The translations under genes were made by a program, and so were the position numbers. From NCBI GenBank assembly GCA_965205785.1, contig OZ242188.1:1240001-1304000 (forward strand): 64,000 bases of DNA. The letters are read 5' to 3'. Of this stretch, positions 25,892-32,819 are shown piece after piece (position 1 is the stretch's first letter; every line of letters starts with the position of its first letter). This DNA is from BJGV01 sp965205785 (GTDB taxonomy: Bacteria; Pseudomonadota; Gammaproteobacteria; Burkholderiales; Nitrosomonadaceae). The notes under the pieces are model-generated. The model worked only from the letters and a program-made list of their open reading frames with translations. It was not told where the DNA came from and did no database searches.

Positions 25892-26170
25892 ATTAAGAGT
25901 TTTGCTGACAAACGGACTGCCGCCATTTTCTCCGGATATGCCGTGAAGAGTCTGCCTCTGAAAATCCAAAAGCGAGCCCGGTCTAAACTGATGGTAGTCG
26001 ATGCAGCAACTCAGCTCGATGATTTTCGTATCCCGCCTGGCAATCAATTGGAGGCATTGCGCGGTGATAGGAAAGGCCAGTATAGTATTCGCATCAATGA
26101 TCAATGGCGTGTTTGTTTTGTTTGGCGTGACGACGATGCCTGGAACGCTGAGATTGTTGATTACCATTAA
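25892..26170 (+). CDS. higB: HigB/RelE-type mRNA interferase toxin (start codon unusual)
   Basis: Homology-like sequence spans 92 residues from an ATT at 25892: IKSFADKRTAAIFSGYAVKS, then RARSKLMVVDAATQLDD, GNQLEALRGDRKGQYSIRIN and QWRVCFVW. That is the full HigB core and the normal length. No ATG, GTG or TTG occurs at the expected start; the first standard in-frame start is a GTG at 25943, which would delete the first 17 residues. Either translation begins at ATT, or the start has mutated and the toxin is attenuated. The higA antitoxin follows after 11 bp. Confidence 0.75.
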   Translation: MKSFADKRTAAIFSGYAVKSLPLKIQKRARSKLMVVDAATQLDDFRIPPGNQLEALRGDRKGQYSIRINDQWRVCFVWRDDDAWNAEIVDYH

Positions 26171-26181
26171 GGAAAAAGCCA

Positions 26182-26538
26182 ATGACCATTAAGCGCGAAG
26201 ATTTAGATAATCACCAAGTGGACTTCTCCTCTGATGTCGTTTCCGGAAAGCGTCTTTTGCCCGTTCATCCCGGTGAAATCCTGCATGATGATTTTTTAGA
26301 GCCACTGGGACTCAGTGTTTATGAATTTGCCAACGCCATTCATGTGCCGCGCTCCCGGGCCAATGACATTGTGCGTGGTTGTCGTACCATCACCATAGAT
26401 ACGGCTCTTCGGCTGGCACGTTATTTTGGAACGACGGCAGAGTTCTGGATCAACCTACAAGCTCGCTACGATCTGGATGTCGCGAACCGGAGTTTGCGTA
26501 AACAAATTGAAAAAGAGATTGAGCCACGAGCTGCGTAA
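26182..26538 (+). CDS. higA: HigA-type antitoxin, HTH XRE
   Basis: A 118-residue antitoxin with LLPVHPGEILHDDFLEPLGL and the helix-turn-helix LSVYEFANAIHVPRSRANDI, then RTITIDTALRLARYFGT and AEFWINLQARYDL, the classic HigA signature. The spacing to higB (11 bp) and the order toxin then antitoxin are typical. It binds HigB and represses the operon. The C-terminus carries a 15-20 residue extension. Confidence 0.9.
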   Translation: MTIKREDLDNHQVDFSSDVVSGKRLLPVHPGEILHDDFLEPLGLSVYEFANAIHVPRSRANDIVRGCRTITIDTALRLARYFGTTAEFWINLQARYDLDVANRSLRKQIEKEIEPRAA

Positions 26539-26633
26539 ACTATGTCGCACGTGTTTCTCGCGAGTACGGTCTGAATTTAACCCAATTCCGGTTTCCTTCA
26601 GCATTTGGCTAAAAGCAAAGGAAGCGAGGAGAG

Positions 26634-26720
26634 CAGGCAATGCCCAGGCCATCGGAGGGTATATGTGGCTGGATGTACGCTTTTAATGCCGGGACAGAAA
26701 CGGTGGCTACATCGGGTTCA
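26634..26720 (+). repeat. Autotransporter gene tail copy 3 (last 54 bp plus downstream flank)
   Basis: From GGCAATGCCCAGGCC on, it matches the end of the adhesin gene (WLDVRF then stop), and the match continues past the stop into GGTGGCTACATCGGGTTC, as after copy 1. It is too short to encode anything. It marks a third recombination point of the same sequence. Confidence 0.85.
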
Positions 26721-26802
26721 GGGCATAAGGAGTAGTCTCAGGTCAGCTAAAATCAAACATCACAGGGTTTCAAACTGCCCGGAGAAGGTTTATACTACTC
26801 CC

Positions 26803-27276
26803 ATGAGCCAGACAACGGTTGTTTATGATACCCATGCGGCGGTACGCCGGTTGACAGAAGCGGGGCTTCCGGAGTCGCAGGCGGAAGCCATGGTTCGGGA
26901 ACAGACGCTGCTGCTGGAACATAATCTCGCCACCAAAACCGATATCGAAGTCCTGCGTCAGGAGACTAAGGGTAATATAGCGGCTGTTCAGGCGAACGTC
27001 GAAACCCTGCGTCAGGAGACCAAAGCCGATATTGAAACCCTGCGCCAGGAGACCAAAACTAATATCGAAACCCTGCGTCAGGAGACCAAGTCCGGTATCG
27101 AAACCCTGCGTCAGGAGACCAGAGCAGAGATTGCGACCGTCCGGGCCGATGTAGAGAAGTTGGGTCTTAAGACTGCCGGCGATATCGCAACTGCAAAGAA
27201 CAGCATTATCGTCTGGGTGGTCGGGTTGAACATGGCCATGGTCGGACTGATGATCGCCGGCAGCAAACTGCTCTGA
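26803..27276 (+). CDS. Coiled-coil DUF1640-like membrane protein, copy B
   Basis: A 157-residue protein from the ATG at 26803 (MSQTTVVYDTHAAVRRL). The central part is a tandem array of 11-residue units (LRQETKADIET) about five times, a long coiled coil, ending in one C-terminal membrane helix (IIVWVVGLNMAMVGLMIAG). The unit is encoded by a nearly exact 33-bp DNA repeat, and copy A (24804-25104) has only two units. The architecture resembles CCDC90/DUF1640 proteins often found near autotransporter or toxin genes. Function unknown; it is likely an anchored oligomeric stalk. Confidence 0.75.
   Translation: MSQTTVVYDTHAAVRRLTEAGLPESQAEAMVREQTLLLEHNLATKTDIEVLRQETKGNIAAVQANVETLRQETKADIETLRQETKTNIETLRQETKSGIETLRQETRAEIATVRADVEKLGLKTAGDIATAKNSIIVWVVGLNMAMVGLMIAGSKLL
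26943..27125 (+). repeat. 33-bp coding tandem repeat of the coiled-coil gene
   Basis: The core CTGCGTCAGGAGACCAA recurs at 33-bp spacing within the gene. It makes repeat number a natural source of stalk-length variation. Confidence 0.75.
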
Positions 27277-27339
27277 CCGGTACACACACTACACCACCTG
27301 CCGTCGGGTGTAATGCCCGGGCGGGAATCTCTTCATTTG

Positions 27340-27546
27340 CTAACCGATGAGCTGTCTTCCTTGTTTAGCCAAACACTTTCCCTGTTTGGCTAACCGGATT
27401 TCCCTGCTACATACAATCATTTTCCCTGTTAACACGGAGCAGGGAAATGACCTTAGTTCCCTGCTATGGTCTGGTACATCCGGATGCCGGTAACCGAATC
27501 CACCCCTAAAATGAGTGATATTCCCTGTTAATTCCCTGTAAATCAC
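27340..27546. promoter_or_regulatory. Structured non-coding region with alternative hairpins
   Basis: An 11-bp perfect stem (27365-27375 with 27383-27393, loop CTTTCCC) is followed by TTTCCCTGCT (27399-27408), AGCAGGGAAA (27438-27447) and TTCCCTGCT (27457-27465). The middle element can pair with either neighbour, so two hairpins are mutually exclusive. TTCCCTG recurs at least seven times. There is no coding support. It may be an RNA or attenuator-like element. Confidence 0.45.
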
Positions 27547-27984
27547 CGGATCCGGCAGAGACGGGTTCGCTTCAGACTGCCCCCACCGCCATATATCTAA
27601 TTCAGATTATTGATTATAAGTTGTTTATTATATAAAGCATTACTGTTGTTCTTATCTGTGTTCTTACCGCTAGTCTTTGCTTAGTCAAGTCAACTGGAAA
27701 TTCCGGTATCACAGGCGCGCCATAAAAAAATATAAATTTATTACATTGCAAATCCAGTAAATAGGGGTTTAATGAACTTTGTGAGCTAATAAAGATCTAT
27801 TTATCAGTTCCTACATAGTAAACAAAGAAGAACTGGTATATTCTTTAAGAAAAGATTCGAATATTGAAAAAAAGAAATTGTTTCTTCTTTTGATAAGGAT
27901 TTTTTCTTTGAAAATAAGTATTACCATTTTAGATTTACGTCATAATTCAGAAATAACCGGTGCAATTCATTGCCTTAGAGAAAC
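27547..27984. promoter_or_regulatory. AT-rich upstream region of the TetR-type gene
   Basis: No gene is supported. The GC-rich patch ends here and composition returns to the AT-rich background near 27600, which marks the right border of the probable acquired segment. The promoter of the regulator gene is expected within it. Confidence 0.4.
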
Positions 27985-28566
27985 ATGAACAGACCAAAAC
28001 AATTTAATCGTGAAGAAGTACTTTCAAAGGCTACAGATTTATTCTGGGAAAGGGGTTTTGAAGAAACTTCTGTGAGTGACATCGTGGCCAGAACGAAAGT
28101 TAATAAGTTTAGTCTCTACAGTGAGTTTGGTGATAAAGAGAGATTATATCTTGCCTGCATAGATTATTATAATAAAGATTCCAAAAAGCGTATAGAACAT
28201 GTACTCACAAGAAAACCTTTAGGATTGAGTAATATCGAATCTTTTTTAGAAGAAAGAATATGTTATACGGTTTCCAATAATATTAAAGGATGTCTGATTT
28301 TTAATTCTATAATTGAAGAAAAAGTACTAACTGAAGAGATTAATAAAAAAATCGATTCACGTGTTAGAAAAATGAAATCCCTTCTTATAAATTGTTTAAA
28401 CGCAGCGCAGGAACGAAAAGAGATTAGTGTAAATAAGGATTGCAAGTGTTTAGCTGATTTCCTGATTTGCTTTATCTTTGGAATGATAAATATCGGTATG
28501 AAAGATACAACAGAAGAGGAATTAAGGGGTATTACACACGATGTTTTGTCAGTAATAAGAGACTAG
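27985..28566 (+). CDS. TetR/AcrR-family transcriptional regulator
   Basis: A 193-residue regulator. The N-terminal TetR helix-turn-helix covers about residues 8-55 (NREEVLSKATDLFWERGFEE, then TSVSDIVARTKVNKFSLYSEF), followed by an all-helical ligand domain (CLIFNSIIEEKV and so on). Such proteins repress neighbouring genes until a small ligand binds. The nearest candidates are the MerT-like gene (28765-29142) and the membrane protein at 29490. The coding sequence is AT-rich and intact. Confidence 0.88.
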   Translation: MNRPKQFNREEVLSKATDLFWERGFEETSVSDIVARTKVNKFSLYSEFGDKERLYLACIDYYNKDSKKRIEHVLTRKPLGLSNIESFLEERICYTVSNNIKGCLIFNSIIEEKVLTEEINKKIDSRVRKMKSLLINCLNAAQERKEISVNKDCKCLADFLICFIFGMINIGMKDTTEEELRGITHDVLSVIRD

Positions 28567-28764
28567 ATTCTTCTCTAGTTCTGGAACAATTATTAAGTAA
28601 CCAATAAATAGATGATGTTTCTTATAGAAGGCTGCAACATAGAATCGGGTTGGCCTGTGTTTACCCAGAACAATGTCTCTGATAATTAGTAGCATTCATT
28701 TGTCACCGAGTAAATCCAGCATGTTGGAATAGAGTAAGATGATCTCGTTATAGTAATTTGTTAT

Positions 28765-29142
28765 TCATTCTGTACAGGGGGCAATGTATGGAAGCATGAG
28801 TACTAGTACTACTAGTATGGCAATAAATAAATAAAAAGTCCTATCAATTACCTTAGCCCGTGAAGCTGTGCCATTTTTACCAGAGCTATGAGCTGAAGAA
28901 GTGCCCCAGATATACTGATGCGAAATAAACAGACTAATTAGGGTTACAATGATAAGAAACGGACGAGCCCAGTCGGCCATGGTCACTATGTATACAATTC
29001 TAGTCTCGCTGAGCCCGAGAGTGCTTAGTAGAAATGAAATATGATGACAGGTTGAAGCGAGAATAGCTGTTATCCCACCAACGTATAAAGTCTCATGCCC
29101 TATTTTTGAAGACGATTTATCCATTCCAGATGTAACTATCAT
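28765..29142 (-). CDS. MerT-like inner-membrane protein
   Basis: A 125-residue protein with about three membrane helices. VGGITAILASTCHHISFLLS aligns by eye with the first helix of mercuric transporter MerT, where the pair of cysteines binds Hg(II). Here the second cysteine is replaced (CHH). Later helices (PFLIIVTLISLFISHQYIW and FYLFIAILVVLVLMLPYIAP) also fit MerT. No merR, merP or merA is nearby, so metal specificity is uncertain; a different soft-metal substrate is possible. Confidence 0.6.
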   Translation of the reverse strand: MIVTSGMDKSSSKIGHETLYVGGITAILASTCHHISFLLSTLGLSETRIVYIVTMADWARPFLIIVTLISLFISHQYIWGTSSAHSSGKNGTASRAKVIDRTFYLFIAILVVLVLMLPYIAPCTE

Positions 29143-29242
29143 GACTTCGTTCCTACAAAGTTGACAGATAAAATCTTCTGAAATCTATAAAACTAAATTT
29201 TTATGGTCATCGTATCTGTGAGGCAGTTTCTTTACAATTCTA

Positions 29243-29258
29243 CTAAATGATCGTTTAG
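29243..29258. promoter_or_regulatory. Imperfect palindrome in a divergent promoter region
   Basis: CTAAATGATCGTTTAG is palindromic except for one pair and lies between the divergent MerT-like gene and the membrane-protein gene. It could be an operator for the nearby TetR-type regulator; that link is inferred from position alone. The remaining part of the 29143-29489 gap holds no gene. Confidence 0.35.
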
Positions 29259-29489
29259 ATAATTTGTAGAAAGAAAATGCATTCTCTACCATTAATTGAG
29301 ATATGCCAAAATACTTCTTGTGTTAGTAATAACGTCGTTCGTTCAGTTATTACAATCAATTTAGTAAGATTATTAAGATGCTGTATGTATACCGGCTTCC
29401 GACTCAAAATAACCTCAAGGCTCTATTAGGTTGGCCGTAACTATCTTTATTACATGTGTTTAAAAAAAACTAAAGGATCGCATCTACTA

Positions 29490-29882
29490 ATGAAAATCAC
29501 ACCTTCAATATTGGCAAAATTATTCTCAATATTGTTTCTATTGTTTACTGTGCTTGGGTTCGTATCTGATCTAATGCCTATAGGCAGTGCTTTATTGAAA
29601 ACCAATACAATCCTTATTATGGCTCATATGTCACTAACCCTTGCTTTCTTCTTTGTAGCCTACCGCTTTACAAATATATCAATTCAATCCTTACAAATGA
29701 TTGGAATAACCTACATTTTAGTTAGTGGAGTGGGGTTTGTTGGGTTAAGCATACAAATAAACGGTGAGTGGCCACATGTTATCTACCTGAATTTGCTAAG
29801 CTATTTCCAATTTAGTTTAGGTGTTGCTCTTTGTGCCTCAGGTTCTATTTTGAAGAAACATCAAAGCAAAATTATTGCATAG
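29490..29882 (+). CDS. Four-helix membrane protein, paralogue of 47789-48172
   Basis: A 130-residue protein from the ATG at 29490, which has AAGGA upstream; an in-frame ATG at 29454 is also possible. Four predicted membrane helices are separated by short loops. The C-terminal half (MIGITYILVSGVGFVGLSIQ, YLNLLSYFQFSLGVAL) matches the protein at 47789-48172 (FGITYMIVSGIGFMGMNMR, YLNLLIYVQFGLGIVL) residue for residue in many places. I do not recognise the family. The small size and lack of charged residues in the helices give no hint of a substrate. Confidence 0.65.
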   Translation: MKITPSILAKLFSILFLLFTVLGFVSDLMPIGSALLKTNTILIMAHMSLTLAFFFVAYRFTNISIQSLQMIGITYILVSGVGFVGLSIQINGEWPHVIYLNLLSYFQFSLGVALCASGSILKKHQSKIIA

Positions 29883-30004
29883 TGAAATTGTTCATGACTA
29901 AGCAGCTATAACTATCAAGGCATATAAAAATGTACGAAATCATATTAACTTGTTGTAATGAAAGCTAATCGAAAAGACAAAGAAAAAACAGGACGCCAAT
30001 ATTA

Positions 30005-30358
30005 ATGAATGACCGTACCGAAGTGCTAAATGCTCTCATAAATCTCAGAAAACCACTTACGGTAATCTCAAAAGCTCTCATTCAATTTCCCTGGGATAGT
30101 GAGGAATTAGTAATTCTTGATACTAATCAAGTTAAACAGATACTGGAACAATATTTGTCTGGTGAGATTAGTGAAGCCTTTGTAGAGGATTGGGCTAATT
30201 TAATAGAATGTCGGAATGATATTGGTTTTGATAAAAAAGATGCCCATCTTATAAAGGAATTAATGCATGTGTTAGCTAATCCACATTTAACAGGAAGATT
30301 AACTCACAATCGGGCAAAATTTTTAATCCGGGATATTGATGAGGAAAATATTAACTAA
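30005..30358 (+). CDS. Hypothetical cytoplasmic protein
   Basis: A 117-residue soluble, acidic protein with no signal or membrane segment. Features are FVEDWANLIECRNDIGFDKK and a conserved-looking LANPHLTGRLT near the C-terminus. The pattern resembles small immunity-type or DUF proteins of integrative regions, but I cannot name the family. It stands alone, 30 bp before a hairpin repeat. Confidence 0.5.
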   Translation: MNDRTEVLNALINLRKPLTVISKALIQFPWDSEELVILDTNQVKQILEQYLSGEISEAFVEDWANLIECRNDIGFDKKDAHLIKELMHVLANPHLTGRLTHNRAKFLIRDIDEENIN

Positions 30359-30374
30359 AACAGTATATTGGTAT

Positions 30375-30406
30375 AAAAGTCTGCTTTTGGCACAAAACAG
30401 ACTTTT
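30375..30406 (+). repeat. Hairpin repeat copy 2 (diverged arms)
   Basis: The loop TTTTGGCACAAAA is conserved, while the outer arms read AAAAGTCTG and CAGACTTTT and are still fully complementary to each other. It lies between two convergent genes. Confidence 0.8.
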
Positions 30407-30764
30407 AGAGTCTATTTGTAGTCATATTTTTATGCTTCTCTAATCTTTTTACTAACCTGCTGATCATCTGTGTAGTTGATGAGTCTGTATCTATCCGCTG
30501 CTTAGTAGAAGTCACTAAGTTCTTCTTCGCCTGAGCCATTTCTAATTTCTTCTTTGCTTGAGTCGTTTCTAATATCTCTTTCAAACAACTCCTGTACTCT
30601 TTAATTAATTGCGTATGCTCTTCAAACTCAATCTCTAAAATTCTCGATTTATTTTGTAGCCTAAGAATCGCGAGTTCACCCTTTTTGAGAGAATTACGTA
30701 TTGACTCAACGTTTTTGGTCTCTTGGGCAATAATCCGATTTAGAAGTTCTGTTATATCTTTCAT
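30405..30764 (-). CDS. Hypothetical coiled-coil protein
   Basis: A 119-residue, charged, almost entirely helical protein. Heptad patterns run from about residue 10 to 85 (LLNRIIAQETKNVESIRNSL) with an internal short duplication (AQAKKKLE / AQAKKNLV). There is no signal or membrane helix. The stop overlaps the edge of repeat copy 2. Function unknown; it precedes the integrase gene on the same strand. Confidence 0.5.
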   Translation of the reverse strand: MKDITELLNRIIAQETKNVESIRNSLKKGELAILRLQNKSRILEIEFEEHTQLIKEYRSCLKEILETTQAKKKLEMAQAKKNLVTSTKQRIDTDSSTTQMISRLVKRLEKHKNMTTNRL

Positions 30765-30924
30765 GTTAAAAAAATGGTACCACTAAAATACAATCGTTCA
30801 CAATTCAAATTTTTCCATAAACTCAAATTTTTTACAAAATGTTCGTACACTTCATTTTACGAAAGCCAATTAAAACATAGTGTTGAAGGATAATTTGATT
30901 GATTGAGAAAAGATTAAAAGTTTT

Positions 30925-32175
30925 TTATGATTTTTTTCTAGACAACAGTAACCTCTCTCTACCTTTACCTTGATTGAAGTCATGAAGTCGTGCTCTGGTT
31001 CGTCTGTTGGTACAGTAGCGAGCCCATACACTCATTAGTTCTCTTCGCCATTCAAATAAATCACTTCGTTGGTAAGCTTCCTCTATTTTGTTTTTGTTGA
31101 CATGTGCTAGTGCGAGTTCCAGAACAGCACTGGAGAATGATGTGGTTTCAGCTCCCCACTGCCGAAATGAAGATCTGAATCCGTGAACTGTTATTTCTGA
31201 TGCGACTGTATGAAGGGTTTTATTCACGGCTACATCAGATAACAATCCACCTCGAACACCCGGAAATACATATTCATTATTATCCAACCGCCATTGTTGC
31301 ATCTTAGTGAGTATCTCCATTGCTTCCTTACTTAGCGGTACTATATGCTCTCGTCCTGCCTTCATACGATTGACAGGTATGATCCAAATTCTTTCATTCA
31401 TATCAATCTCATTCCACAGCGCACCCCTTGCTTCACCTGATCTGGTCGCTGTTAAGATAGTAAATCGCAGGCAATAAGCAGACAGAGAATCCTTTTCACG
31501 TAAGACCGACATTATTTTAGGGACATCAGTATAAGTTGCAGCTGCGTGGGGGATTCTCTTTGTAATCTTCCGTGCTGCTGGTAAAACCGTATCTAAAACA
31601 CCTTTCCATCTAGCAGGGTTGCTCCTATTTTGTTCATCGTCATTAACAGCCGCGTAGTCAAGTACTGCTTCTATTCTTTGACGAAGACGAGCCGCAGTTT
31701 CTGTTTTAATTAGCCACATAGGTAGTAGGATCGCCTTAACATCAGCTAGTGAAACATCAGCAGGTAGTTTATTGCCAATAAAAGGATAAGCGTATTGTTT
31801 TAAGGTGTTTTCCCATTGCTGAGAGTGTTTGGCGTTGCGCCAGCCAATACGCTTTACATTGATTAACTCAATAGCGCATTCCTGAAATGTTTTTGCAGTA
31901 GAGTTACGCTTTACTCTTACCAGAGTGGCAGGATTTTTACCGTTTGCTAATTCTGTGCGCATTTTACTCGACAGATCTCGTGCTTGGGCTAATGTGCGTT
32001 CATTTATTGATCCAATACCTAACTCAGTCACTTTGCCACTTAACTTATATCTAAAGACCCAGCTTCTTGCTCCTGTTTCCTTCACTCGTAAGTACAGGTT
32101 TCCACCATCAGGGTGGTTTCCCATTTTAAAAGTATCCACTTGTTGGGCTGTTAATCGGTTGAGTTTTTTCACCAT
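30925..32175 (-). CDS. Tyrosine recombinase (P4-type integrase)
   Basis: A 416-residue integrase. The N-terminal DUF4102/P4 arm-binding domain (NHPDGGNLYLRVKETGARSW, about residues 19-60) is followed by the core-binding and catalytic domains. The catalytic residues are visible: Arg in TATRSGEARG (about 243), the HGFRSSFRQW His-x-x-Arg (about 330), LALAHVN (about 355) and the nucleophile Tyr in EEAYQRSD (about 366). It appears intact. It would insert an island at a tRNA 3' end; no tRNA lies beside it, although a partial match to the tRNA-Ser end occurs at 32301. Confidence 0.9.
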   Translation of the reverse strand: MVKKLNRLTAQQVDTFKMGNHPDGGNLYLRVKETGARSWVFRYKLSGKVTELGIGSINERTLAQARDLSSKMRTELANGKNPATLVRVKRNSTAKTFQECAIELINVKRIGWRNAKHSQQWENTLKQYAYPFIGNKLPADVSLADVKAILLPMWLIKTETAARLRQRIEAVLDYAAVNDDEQNRSNPARWKGVLDTVLPAARKITKRIPHAAATYTDVPKIMSVLREKDSLSAYCLRFTILTATRSGEARGALWNEIDMNERIWIIPVNRMKAGREHIVPLSKEAMEILTKMQQWRLDNNEYVFPGVRGGLLSDVAVNKTLHTVASEITVHGFRSSFRQWGAETTSFSSAVLELALAHVNKNKIEEAYQRSDLFEWRRELMSVWARYCTNRRTRARLHDFNQGKGRERLLLSRKKS

Positions 32176-32329
32176 AATATGTGCTTACAGTTCTTACCAT
32201 AGTTCTTACCCTAATATACAGATAATGGCGGACGAAAATGGGCTTGTCAAGCAATCAAATAGCTATAAAAATATTTGTGCCGGATACGAAAAAACTAAAA
32301 TTTGGCGGAAGACTTCTCCGCCATTATAG

Positions 32330-32819
32330 TGAGGTAAAATAAAACTATAATATTTAATGGTTTTAATTATTCAAATTCTCTAGTCTTGCCGACAGTCTTA
32401 CCTTGTCTTCACCAAAAAACTTTAAGGACTGTTTATCTAGACTTCTCTTTAAATCTTAGTTTAGAAATATTTTATGTAATATTTATTGCATAGTAATTTT
32501 TTTGGCTTGGCTCATGTGCCTATTCAGATGCGCAAACCTCTGTCGGTAAATTTTACAATCTGGAACTACGTATTTTTCTAATTATTTTATCTTCCTGATA
32601 AATATATTTATTTATTCTTTGGCCTGATTCTTGCTTACGCTTTATAACTCTTAATTGAGATAGTGGTGGCGGTGTTTTTATTTGTCATTAAATCAAATTT
32701 TGAAAATTAAAACATGTGACATTTATCACAGAGTAATCGGACACATTGTGAAAAGATTACAAAAAATATTTGTTCTTTATTAAAAATAAATTTTTTAACA
32801 ATAAGGGAGAAGATAACTC
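32330..32819. promoter_or_regulatory. Upstream region of the dihaem peroxidase gene
   Basis: This is a 490-bp AT-rich stretch without a gene. Its right part carries the CRP-type site at 32715-32730 and, just before the start codon, a strong ribosome site (AAGGGAGAAG). Confidence 0.5.
32715..32730. promoter_or_regulatory. CRP/FNR-family-like operator
   Basis: TGTGA-N6-TCACA is present with perfect inverted half-sites (spacer CATTTA), the consensus CRP binding arrangement. It is centred about 97 bp upstream of the peroxidase ATG at 32820. Confidence 0.6.

Noticed and set aside
27340..27546. 68-codon minus-strand ORF
   Set aside because: Its sequence is set by the hairpin arms (AKQGKCLAKQG); there is no ribosome site or family resemblance.
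32301..32325. Third attachment site (TTGGCGGAAG next to the intact integrase)
   Set aside because: Only 10 bp match the tRNA-Ser end, and the site is itself a small hairpin (TGGCGGA/TCCGCCA), so chance similarity cannot be excluded.
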